From contig NC_070565.1 of assembly GCF_026914185.1 (NCBI RefSeq), forward strand, positions 4,216,001-4,280,000: a DNA stretch of 64,000 nt, given 5' to 3'. The translations under genes were made by a program, and so were the position numbers. Under the pieces are notes generated by a model that was not told where the DNA came from, made no database searches, and saw nothing but the letters and a program-made list of their open reading frames with translations. Below are positions 24,635 to 34,484 of this stretch, piece by piece. Each line of letters opens with the position of its first letter. Position 1 is the first letter of the stretch. The DNA comes from Puccinia triticina. Taxonomy: Eukaryota > Basidiomycota > Pucciniomycetes > Pucciniales > Pucciniaceae.

Positions 24635-26559
24635 TCAGGACACGAAAGGGTAGACTTCCTGAGGAGCGTCGGTTGACGAGAAACGACTAGGAAGACTTTC
24701 GAATCCCAAGAACTTGTACTGTTCTCCCATCCCCAAGGGAGAAATCAGTCGCTGGGAACTATCCTCAGTCAGGGATGAAGACTGCTTTAATCGCTTGGTT
24801 CGCACTTCGATGCCCATCGATAAGAGGAACTGTCGCTGAGTGATTGGTCCATACGTTTGCACTAGATTCGCATCCCAAGCGCATAATAACACTTTGTCAG
24901 TCCTTCCTCTTTTTCCCCCGCAAGCTAGGATTGGTTTTCACAGACCGTTTGGATTGAGTGCTCGTTTCAAGCTGGCAAAATCAACATTTGCTGTGATGTC
25001 CGTCAACCCTGGCCGACTGAGTGGATCGACAACTTGGTGTTGGTAGAATCCCTGATCCACAAGCCATCCTCAGCCACTCAGTGGACATGGACACGCCAGG
25101 ATCGACAAGCGAAAAGGAAAGACTGACTCGTATGGAGTGTGAGAAATGGCGGTCGGCTCCGTAATCGACAATTAATCCAGTGCCACCTCCCTCGGATCTC
25201 AGCAGCTGTGAAATCCCACCTGCGATTTGGGTGGCACTGGGTGATACCTCCAACTTGGCACCCACGGGCAGCTTCTGATGTTCTTCTGAAATTAACATTT
25301 GAGAAGCCAATGTGGGCCCAGGAGAAAGCGCGAATCGGAGCGATTTATCTGTCGGAGACATGTCTGCGTTGTTGAGATCGATCATCACTTCTCGAAATCC
25401 CATCGCCGTTTTCTACGTGTGCTAAGGAGTTCAAATCAGTCTTTTCTTTCTTCCCTTTGGACTGGGGCTGAAAAGCGAAAAATAATGGGCGAATAACAAA
25501 CTTGGAAGATATGCACGGGTAAAGCGTCGAAAAACTCGTGGGCGATCACCATTGTCCATCGGTCATCAACTAGTTGACGAGTGTTTTATAATCATTCAGC
25601 CGGGCAGTCAAACAACTGATTAAAAAAAGAAGGGTATACGATTTTGTGGGGGGGGGGGGGGGGGTATGCAAGCATACCTTTGCCTACCTCATCAATCCGA
25701 TCAGACCAACTAACTTTCTCCTTGAGATCATCGAAGGGAGAGAGTTTTTGATCCTGAAGTGCTCGCATGAACGGACTGTTTTCGATCAAATGAACCGAGA
25801 GATCTACATTATCAAACGCTCTTATTGATTTGAAAGTCTTAGAAACATTACAGCTTCATCAGAAAACCTGCTGTGGTAAGATTGCGAGAGGAATGTGTCA
25901 TTCACTCTGATTATATCTGCCATTAACGTCCCTCTCCCCGGACCAAGTTCAACGATTCGGGTCCGTGTTGGGCTGCCCGCAGCTTGCCATCGACTAATAA
26001 ACCAGATCGCAATTAACTAAAGATTACATTTAGAAAATAAATGAATAAACAGGAGGACAATGAGTACAAGACCAATTCCAAGCGTTCTGAAGTAAGGACG
26101 ACAAACCTCTCCAAAGACCTGGCTGATTTCCGGACTGGTGATAAAGTCTCCCTGTTGACCGAATGGATCGGATTTATTCGATCGATCGGTTCTGGAATAA
26201 TAACCGAGTGTAGGATGATGTAAACATAACTTCATCCACACCGGGACTGAGATTGGTCCGGAAGCCTTTGAAAATAAGAATTAGTGTGAGTTTTCGCTCT
26301 CGATAGGACTCTTGCATAAGAAGGTATCAACGAGTGATCAGATGTGGACGTCAAAACTTACGAGGATCTGTTGGTTGATTATTTTTAGTAAGCTGGCCGG
26401 CTGAGCGGCGATTGCGGACGTCGGTTTCGGCTCGGGAGGGCTCTTCTGCTGATAAGATGCACAGGTAGAGAAGTCCGACTGGCTTGGTAGTTGGATCGGA
26501 CTCCACTGATGTAGTCTACAAGATGGTTTGGGCCGGGTGATGAATCTTGAGAGTACCAT
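24635..26559 (-). CDS. NDUFAF7: NDUFAF7/MidA-type protein arginine methyltransferase
   Basis: Eight exons join in frame: 26559-26362, 26265-26107, 26016-25906, 25837-25678, 25569-25502, 25412-25128, 25051-24946 and 24861-24635, giving 437 aa (human NDUFAF7 is about 440). The enzyme is a mitochondrial SAM-dependent methyltransferase that dimethylates an arginine of NDUFS2 early in complex I assembly. Visible family motifs: [22 protein letters not shown], the SAM-binding [63 protein letters not shown] and [17 protein letters not shown]. The N-terminus is rich in Arg/Ser/Gln, fitting a mitochondrial presequence. The start is the first ATG of exon 1. Intron 4 contains a run of about 18 C (G on the plus strand), and its donor lies in a short hairpin. 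It is divergent from the phytoene desaturase gene. Confidence 0.96.
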
Positions 26560-27517
26560 TGAGCTCAAGTCGGATCCAGATGGTCCAGAGGGAGATGTCC
26601 CGACCCTCCCGGACCAGAGGCGCGGCGCGGGTTCACTGACGCTCGATCATCAATGATTCATCCATCTTCCCTCTCCACTTGACGCAACTTTTCCTCTGGC
26701 AGTATGCCACTTGCGCTTCTCATGTCTCCGGACTGCCTCTCAACCTCCTGCTTCTGGGCAAAGAACTTTTGATGAGATGAGTTTCCCATCTATCGCCCGG
26801 TCAGTCATGTACTAAGTTCCAACCATCCTTGTGCCACAGTCTACTTGACTTTGTACCACTAAATCTGGCTGGATTTGTGGTTTTTGCCAGACAAACGCGA
26901 AGCCATATCCAAGCGGGTCAAAGGTAAACGAGGAACTGTATATGTACAAAAAAGGAAGCCGGACTTGGTACATAATCTTGCCTGCAAGTCTGATGTTCTG
27001 GTGGTGACCTTGCACCAGCCTGGCCTGCCCAGATCGACGATGGGCGGACTTTATTCTGGGAACTTGTCACGCGTTTGCTGATAAGCGGCTGCTGAGAATC
27101 GCAGGGTTCGATGGCCATCGACCTTCACTGAAAATCGAATGATAACACTCATCACCCCCATGGCTCCGCCCATCGGCCACCCCAAGCGATTCTGATGGCA
27201 TATCCACGTCTGGCTGTCTTGCTTCGAGCTGCAATTACCCTATGCACAAGATTCATGTTGTAGCTGCATCATTACTCCGTGCCCCCTGCCCCTACATATG
27301 CTATAAGTACCTCTGTCAAACAGGCTGAACCTGGGTGGCACTTGACAATCCACGCAAATACCCTGTACGATCTGCTTCCAGTCTGCCGGCCATCGCCATC
27401 GCCATCGCCTGCTATCCTTGAGACATAATTTTCTTTAAGGTCATTCCTTATATTGGCCCAGGTGAATACCCAACCAGAGCATACCACTTGCTTATCGCGC
27501 CCCAGCCCAAGTCTACC
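26560..27517. promoter_or_regulatory. Divergent intergenic region, NDUFAF7 and crtI
   Basis: 958 bp separates the NDUFAF7 start (minus) from the phytoene desaturase start (plus), so it must hold both promoters. I see no convincing TATA box. A CATCGCCATCGCCATCGCC trinucleotide-like run lies near 27390-27410. No other gene is supported here. Confidence 0.5.
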
Positions 27518-30306
27518 ATGTCTGCAATCCCTTCAGCCGTCAAGACCACCCAGTCCAGCATGAGTCCAGTATCTAAGCCAGCAGAAAAGCCAGCCCCTCC
27601 AGCCATGAAGACCAATTCGACTGCGACTACCGAGTCCAACATGAGCTCAGTATTGAAGCCAGTAGAAAAGTCGGCCCCTCCAGCCATGAAGACCACAGAG
27701 TCCAACATGAGCTCAGTACCCAAGCCAGTAGAAAAATCAGCCCCTCCAGCCTTGAAGACCCATTCGATTACCGAGTCCAGCATGAAATCTATTTCGAAGC
27801 CAGTAGAAAATTCATACCATCAAGCCGACAAGAAGAAAGTAATCATTATTGGTCAGCTCGTGGTATTTCCGCTACAAAAAGAAAGACGGTGCGAAAACTG
27901 AACACTTGATGATTGACTTTATTCTTCGACATAGGCGCCGGTGTCGGTGGTCTTGCTACTGCTGCCAGGTTAGCAAAAGCTGGTTTGGATGTAACCGTCG
28001 TGGAGAAGAATAACTTCAGCGGCGGAAGGTGTAGTTTAATCGAAAAGGATGGGTTCAGGTTCGACCGCGGTCCAAGTGTGTTGATATCCCCTTCGACTGA
28101 TTTCCACCGGTATTTGGCCAAGATAGAAATATTCTGTGGATGGCTGTGAGCCCGTCGAGCTAATCTTGTGCTTCACTCCCATCTAAACATTTAACCAGGT
28201 TTTTATCTCATGCCCGAGATATTCGAAGATTTATTCGATGACCTTGGCGAGCGAGTTGACAAATGGTATCAGCTCAAGAGATGTGATCCAAACTATGTGT
28301 TCAGTATTTCATCCCTTATCTGCCCTTCCTTGATCAGGTTTTCTCGTCTATTTTTTTACTGACCAAAACTTTGTGGCCCTTCATCGTTCTCTCGATATCC
28401 AGGGTGCACTTTGACGACAAAGAAACCGTAACGCTCTCTTCTAACATGCCCAAATTGAAAAGTGAAATTGAGCGGTTTGAAGGCAAGGATGGCTGGGCCA
28501 GGTTCTTGAGGTTTATGTCTGAGGTCGGTCCCCGTCCAGAGCGGATTGAAGAGATTGTAACTGACTTTCAGATTATTGAAACCGACATTTACTTTTCATA
28601 GGGCCAAACTCATTACGAGGTATAACTGCTTGTGACTGGGATTGAACTTACCAACCTCCAAGGCTAATAACATGTCTCATGATCAATACATCTGTCTAGG
28701 TTTCGATCAAAGAGGTTCTGCTCAAAGACTATCCGACCTTCTTGTCCATTCTCAAACTCGAGCTTGTGTGGTAAGTGAGAACGATGATCCGGCCATTGTA
28801 TGATTACCAGCTCTTGACGAAAAGGTCGGGGATTTAGGATGGCCTTGAAAATCCACGTATTTGATAAGCTTCATCGGAGAGCAAGGGACTACTTTTGGAG
28901 CGAACGTCTCCGCAGAGCATTTACCTTCTCCAGCATGTACCGTCAGTTAACTTTTGTTTCAGCACGTCAACCCATGGATTGGGCGTAGCTCTTGCTAACG
29001 TTTGACTTACTTTGGAATTAGTGGGCATGTCTCCATACCGGGCACCTGCGACTTACAACTTGCTTCAATACACCGAGCTGGCTCAAGGTAACGTGCCCAT
29101 CATCTCTGCAGCACGTCCATTTGCCGAGGTCGACTGACGGCAGCCAGGGACGTCATCTTCTAGGGATATGGTACCCAGTCGGCGGCTTCCATCGCCTCCC
29201 GCGATCCCTCGAAGCGATCACAAAAAAGAATGGCGGTCGAGTACTTTACTCAAGCCCTGTCAAGCGCATCATCTTATCAGACGGCGAGAAGCGTGAGGCG
29301 TGTGGGGTTGAACTAGAGAATGGAACTCGTCTTGAGGCCGATGTGGTTATATCGAATGCGGACCTGGTTTGGACATACTCCAACCTGCTTCCACAAACCA
29401 AGTACACTCAGAAGCTCGAAAATTCCCAGTTGACATGCAGCTCGATCTCCTTCTACTGGTCGATCAAACGCAAGATTCCATCCCTCGTCACTCATCAAGT
29501 CTTTCTGGCCAAGGAGTATCGCGAAAGTTTTGACATTATTTTTGATGGCCATTCGATGCCTCATCAGCCGAGTTTCTACGTCAATGTCCCCAGTCGAATC
29601 GACCCTTCAGCGGCTCCTGACGGCAAGGATGCTATGATTGTTCTCGTCCCGATCGGTCATCTCCACGCTAACAACCTCTCCAAGAATTGGGAAAAAATCA
29701 TCAGCCATGCGCGTGAATTTGTTCTGCATACGATGGAGAACAATATCCTACAGCCTGGTGATCTCAAGGAGGGTGAACGCTTTTCAGACCTGATCGAGTC
29801 TGAATCAATGAACACACCTCACACATGGGAGAAGGATCTTAACCTCTTCAAAGGCAGTATCCTTGGACTCTCGCACAACATCTTCCAGGTCATCAACTTC
29901 CGTCCTCACATCAAGCATGATACGATCAAGCGGATGTATTTTGTTGGAGCTTCTACGCAGTGAGTTTAGCAAGGCACAGCCCCCTCGTCAATTGGTGAAA
30001 AGTGCTTAACATTTTCTTTTCTTTTTGTAAAACCTTAGTCCCGGGACAGGTGTGCCAGTAGTTGCATGTGGCTCCAAGCTGACGGCTGAAAAAGTCCTTA
30101 AAGATCTCAATCTCGATATTCCTTGGGACCTAACTGTGCGCAGCAACAGGCCGATCACCGTTGATCCGGCCACCGATCCCAGCGGCCGAACGACTATGAT
30201 GAACAAGATGTCCAAGCCGTGGTTGTTAGACTTAAAGGAGAACCACTGGATCTTGAACATCCTCTTCTTACCTCTCATACTCCTCTTCAAGCTGGTCACC
30301 GAATGA
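27518..30306 (+). CDS. crtI: Phytoene desaturase (fungal CrtI/AL-1 type)
   Basis: Ten exons join in frame: 27518-27851, 27935-28075, 28199-28298, 28403-28523, 28602-28619, 28700-28770, 28838-28941, 29022-29087, 29164-29959 and 30039-30306, giving 672 aa. The enzyme is an FAD-dependent desaturase that converts phytoene to lycopene or related carotenoids at membranes. The dinucleotide-binding motif KKVIIIGAGVGGLATAARLA (about 106-125) spans intron 1. Then come RFDRGPSFYLMPEIFEDLF, SMYLGMSPYRAPATYNLLQY, GIWYPVGGFHRLP and the C-terminal GASTHPGTGVPVVACGSKL, all typical of CrtI. A hydrophobic tail (WILNILFLPLILLF) may anchor it. Two features are odd: an 18-nt microexon (28602-28619, GQTHYE), and a roughly 100-residue N-terminal extension with imperfect repeats of KPVEKSAPPAMKT. 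Ordinary CrtI begins close to the FAD motif. Confidence 0.96.
28602..28619 (+). other. 18-nt microexon of crtI
   Basis: Exon 5 of the desaturase encodes exactly GQTHYE between FMSE and VSIKEVLL. It is bounded by TTCATAG before and GTATAA after. Skipping it would keep the frame but delete six residues from a conserved region. Confidence 0.85.
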
Positions 30307-31554
30307 GTTCAACTTACTTCCACAAGAGACGATACGTTTTCGATTGGGGTATCGAGAGTGGAGTTGAACCTCATCGATCTCTCTCAATCCTTTCCTTTTA
30401 TTTTTCATACTGCTTGCCAATGCGGCAGGTGTGCTCTGTAGCAAACAACCTTCTAGAATCTGTATCACAATGATTTTCTTGAGTGATCCCATAGAATTTA
30501 GAAATATACATTTTAATCTGTAGTCTTGGTTTCTCGACGATGTTGTTACATACATAAACATCTTGCATGTGATTCGAGTAGAATGGCAAAAGAAAGCAAT
30601 CTTAGCGCATCAAGCTTTCCCAAACGGGCGATAATGACCGAGCTTACATCCACCGTGGTGGTCCCGAACACATGAATCATCGGTTGTCCTGCCTCCCTTG
30701 GCGTGACGCGTATGATACGATTACGGGTGGTTTGTAAAAAAACTTCAATAGCCGATGACGTTGGATTTATGCCCGCTTTCAGATACAATATGACAAGTCG
30801 CGTGACCGCGTTTCCTCAGGAGAAATCGCTTCAAAAGACGGTGCCGCCATTGGAGACATCATAGTCAGGAGCAGATTTCTCCTGAGCAAATGTGTTCATG
30901 CGGATTGTCATGTAAATGTCTGAAAGTGGTCATGAAGCCGAAATCGTCGGCTATAAGATCACAGTTGACCTTGTACGCAAGAAATTTTCTTCGCAAACCG
31001 TCGCATGTCATGGACGTCGCGCGAAGTGATAGTCTATTGCGAACGTGTTTGAGACCACTCTGGCGGATACGCGAGCCCATGGATGCTTTTGCAACGCCTC
31101 TCTCCGCAGATTTGAAAACTCCGTGAAGATCTGATTTGACTTATGTGGTTTATCGGGCGATGGATCAACGGCAAAATAAGCGTGTACCATTGGCTTCAGA
31201 GAATTCGATTGAAAGAAGAAGACGGTGAAAAACCGGGATCGCTCGAGGACTTGCCCCGGCTTCTTTCCTCGTAGGTGTAAACGCCCCCCAGCCGTTGGGT
31301 CGTCTGTGGACTAAATGGCCGCGTCCGTTCGTTTCGCGAAAGCTCTGGTAGTGTTTTTCTCGAGCACCATGCATGATGTTAGGGAAGTAGATGTCAGCAC
31401 GCATAATATTGAAAATAAGGTTCGATAAGCTACAGAGGGGAGGATGCTTGGATTTGGGAGCCTCGTTGCCTCTTTCTGAGGCCTTTCATATATGACAGGC
31501 CGTCGTCTCTGGGCATGACGTTCCATCATGCTCTAAAGACTAAGAGTGGGCGTA
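30307..31554. other. Region downstream of crtI, no recognised gene
   Basis: Short minus-strand ORFs (30546-30788, 30865-31080, 31008-31190, 31165-31404) might be exons of a small convergent gene. No motif is familiar, and I could not join them with confidence. Confidence 0.35.
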
Positions 31555-32491
31555 CACTACGGGTGTACTCTGACGTCTAGCCGACGTCGGCGCTTGCGTC
31601 GGTGAGCACCCTGCCGACCCCGCACTAAGCCGACGTGGGATTGACGCTGGGGTGAAATTTGTCGGACGCGTCGGGATGATCCCGGCGTCTGAAGGGGTAG
31701 TCGGATGGCTCCCGGCGTCGAACTGAGCAGTCGGTTCGATGCCGACGTCAAGTGCGATGTGTACCCGACCTATCGGGCGGGTGGGTTGTACTGACCCCGA
31801 CGGCAGCGATGTCGCATCATGCAAAAAAGACGATCGCCCGGGGGTCGAACTCCCTACCTGAACCATGGAATGCGCACAACACAAGACCTGCACGGATACT
31901 ACTGCACCCATAACACTTTAAAATATAAGCCTGTATAATACTATACAATCCCACTTCAACCCCTTACCGAGCAAAACCTTCCTGAAATTTGTGGTAAAGT
32001 CAAAGCAGCTGGTTTATTTTTTCTTTTTATTTTTTCTTTCTGTGTATGATCTGCCGATACTCTTGCAGATCATTTTGGTATAGGTCAAGGGTCACTTTTT
32101 TCAGGTGATTTCTTGACCTTGCCGACGGACAGGTCGGTCCGACTGAGCAGGAACCAGTCAGATTGAGCTGTCTGAAGGCCTTGTCAGACAGGTCGGCTTG
32201 TCTACTCAGACCGCCGACTGTCTGACAACCTTTCGGGCGAGCCGACGCTCGTGCCCCACCCGTCGGGACTGTCGGCTCGATCCATGCGTCGGGCCGACCC
32301 TGATGACCAGCGCATCGGCATGGTCGGACTGGCCTTCCCGTCGGCAAAGGTACTTTGGCGTCAATTTACCCTGGTCGGACAGGTCAGGCTGACCCTTTGG
32401 CATGTCCGACGTCGCGCCCGGTCGGCCTGACCATAATCCGACGCCGGGGCAAAAACGACGTCGGCACCGCTCAACAACTGGAGCCGTAGTG
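31555..32491. mobile_element. GC-rich inverted-repeat element, CACTACGG ends
   Basis: The segment begins CACTACGG and ends CCGTAGTG. Both sides are flanked by TA, so the ends read TACACTACGG...CCGTAGTGTA. The interior is much richer in GC than its surroundings and packed with GTCGG, GACGTCGG and CCGAC words in both orientations. It has no transposase. Around 31845-31915 (minus) there are weak tRNA-like box A and box B resemblances, next to a GGGGGTCGAACTCCC stretch. It is a non-autonomous element of uncertain superfamily. The perfect part of the inverted repeat is only about 10 bp. Confidence 0.6.
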
Positions 32492-33146
32492 TAGCAGACC
32501 ATTTGAATTTTGCCCCGTTCCTTCGGACTCTGGCTTATCGCTGGCGAGCCCCCGCGAGAAGTGCCCGTCCAAATGCCACTTTTCCTCCGAAGATATCACT
32601 GCCCTCGCGAAAAAAATGTCGCAAAATCAAGGACGGGATGCATTAGGGTACATTCTTCTGGAATGGAACAAGCCGTTGCTTTTGTTCCGTCGCACTTTCA
32701 TCTCGATGTGTTTACCGGATCTGGTAGAAACAAAAGACATTCTCGAATTGGACGGTGCTCAGCGAGTGATGCCGAGTGAACAAAGCCAGGTTCTAGTCGT
32801 CTCTGCTTTACCAAATTATTCACTCTTCTTCCTCCATATTTCGCACACCTCGAATCAAGCACTCGTTCATTTCATCAATCCCTCACACAGAGAGGATAAC
32901 TAGTACTAAGCATACTTATTTCCCTCCAACAGGCGCACTCGCGATTTTCTCTTTCAATTTTTCTACCCAATTCTTCCGTCACATCACACTCACTTAATCC
33001 CCAATTCCACAGCTCAAGAAACGGGAACAAACACTAACCAAGCGATAAAAGGTGAGTACAGTACAATTTCCCCAAACAAGTACCGTTTGGCTGTCTAACA
33101 TTTCGTTTTCGTTTCCTGCTTGTACCCAAGATTACCGACCGCAAAT
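32492..33146 (+). promoter_or_regulatory. Upstream region of the monooxygenase gene
   Basis: A likely 5' UTR intron lies at about 33051-33130 (AAAAG before GTGAGTACAG, ending TACCCAAG), 17 bp ahead of the start codon. The ORF at 32616-32903 has no recognisable content. Confidence 0.5.
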
Positions 33147-34484
33147 ATGGCCAGAACAAACTCGTTCAGTGACAGTCAAACAACACCTTCCACTGGATCT
33201 TCAGCCCAGATTCGGAAAGTTTTAATTTCTGGTGCCGGGGTCAGTGGGCCAGTGATAGCTTTCTGGTTGGCCAAGGCCGGAATCCAAGTGACCGTTCTCG
33301 AGCGCTCGGAAAATGTTCGCCAGGGAGGACACCTAATCAGTCTCGCGGAACCAGGAGTCGAAGTACTGGAACTCATGGGACTTCTTGAGCCAGCTCAAGA
33401 GCGCATGACCAACCAAGTCGGTATCAAATTTTTCAACAATAGCAATCAACTCCGCGCAAAGTTCCCTCTAGGTCAACACGGGTTCAACTTTACCAGCCAG
33501 GTTGAAATCATTCGTGCCCAACTAGCCGAACTCCTCTATGACGCCTCCTTATCCGACAACGTTGAATACATATTTGGAGATGCGATTGACACTATCGATG
33601 AATCTGAAGATTCAATCCGAGTCACTTTACAGAACGATAAATCAAGAATCATGGAGTACGACATCCTCATCGTAGCTGAAGGCACATACTCAAAAACCCG
33701 CTCAAAAGTGTTCAAAGAGGAAATAGGGGCCCCTCTGAAGCTCTCTGACGAATGGCTAGGCCTTTTCTCCTACGAGGCTAAAACTGATGAGCCTATGGAT
33801 CCATGGGGTCACTGGTACCACATTCCAAATTGTCCCTCAGTGGTTATCCGTCCAGATGGGCATGGTAAAATGAGGGTGATGGTTCTTGGCATGTGGTCTG
33901 GAGAGATGACAGAAACGCTGACCACTTCCCAAATCTCAGAAGAGACCAAGAAGGAATACCTAATCAATTTGTACCAGGGAACGGGATGGCAATCGGAAAA
34001 GATCATCGAGGCAATCAAGGCCGCAGATGACTTATATTTCCAACGAATGGTCCAAACAAAATGTAAAACTTGGTCGAAAGGAAGAGTGGTCTTGGTCGGC
34101 GATTCCGGCTATTGTCCATCCGCTCTGACCGGGATGGGCACGACAGTTGGACTCGTGGGCGCATACGTTCTGGCAGGTAAGATTGTGGAGCACCGAACCG
34201 ATCACAAGGCCGCCTTCAGAGCTTATGAAGAACTGCTGAGGGGCCCAATGGATGCAGTCCACATCTTACCTCCCGGCTACCCGTGGATCGGATGTCCAGA
34301 GAGCTCCACGGGAATCTTCCTTCTCCATTTATTCCTCCAAGTGACCGGGTATATTCAATCTAGTAGACCGTTCAATTTTTTCTGTTGGTTAAGAGACAAG
34401 CTCACAACACCCGGCTCTCTCGAACTCCCCGACCCTGAAATCTTTGTCGACACTCCAACATCCACCGTTAGCCCAACCAACTGA
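33147..34484 (+). CDS. FAD-dependent aromatic-ring-type monooxygenase
   Basis: A single-exon gene of 445 aa starting at MARTNSFSDS. It belongs to the PHBH-like flavin monooxygenases (UbiH/TetX/salicylate hydroxylase group), which use FAD and NAD(P)H to insert one oxygen atom into a substrate. The N-terminal Rossmann motif is VLISGAGVSGPVIAFWLAKAG (G29, G31, G34), with acidic E52 ending strand 2. The GD motif is GRVVLVGDSGYCPSALTGMG, followed by TTVGLVGAYVLAG (about 312-344). It lacks a secretion signal. Nothing nearby indicates its substrate: the carotenoid gene is 2.8 kb upstream with a transposon between, and no biosynthetic cluster is seen. The first in-frame ATG was chosen; the few codons upstream lie at the end of a probable 5' UTR intron. 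Confidence 0.92.
   Translation: MARTNSFSDSQTTPSTGSSAQIRKVLISGAGVSGPVIAFWLAKAGIQVTVLERSENVRQGGHLISLAEPGVEVLELMGLLEPAQERMTNQVGIKFFNNSNQLRAKFPLGQHGFNFTSQVEIIRAQLAELLYDASLSDNVEYIFGDAIDTIDESEDSIRVTLQNDKSRIMEYDILIVAEGTYSKTRSKVFKEEIGAPLKLSDEWLGLFSYEAKTDEPMDPWGHWYHIPNCPSVVIRPDGHGKMRVMVLGMWSGEMTETLTTSQISEETKKEYLINLYQGTGWQSEKIIEAIKAADDLYFQRMVQTKCKTWSKGRVVLVGDSGYCPSALTGMGTTVGLVGAYVLAGKIVEHRTDHKAAFRAYEELLRGPMDAVHILPPGYPWIGCPESSTGIFLLHLFLQVTGYIQSSRPFNFFCWLRDKLTTPGSLELPDPEIFVDTPTSTVSPTN

Noticed and set aside
31845..31915. Possible tRNA on the minus strand
   Set aside because: There is a GAGTTCGACCCC box-B-like stretch and a weak box A, but acceptor and T stems do not pair, so no tRNA is called.
33147..34484. 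Monooxygenase as part of a carotenoid cluster with crtI
   Set aside because: It is 2.8 kb away across a transposon and its motifs are of the aromatic-hydroxylase type; proximity alone is weak evidence.
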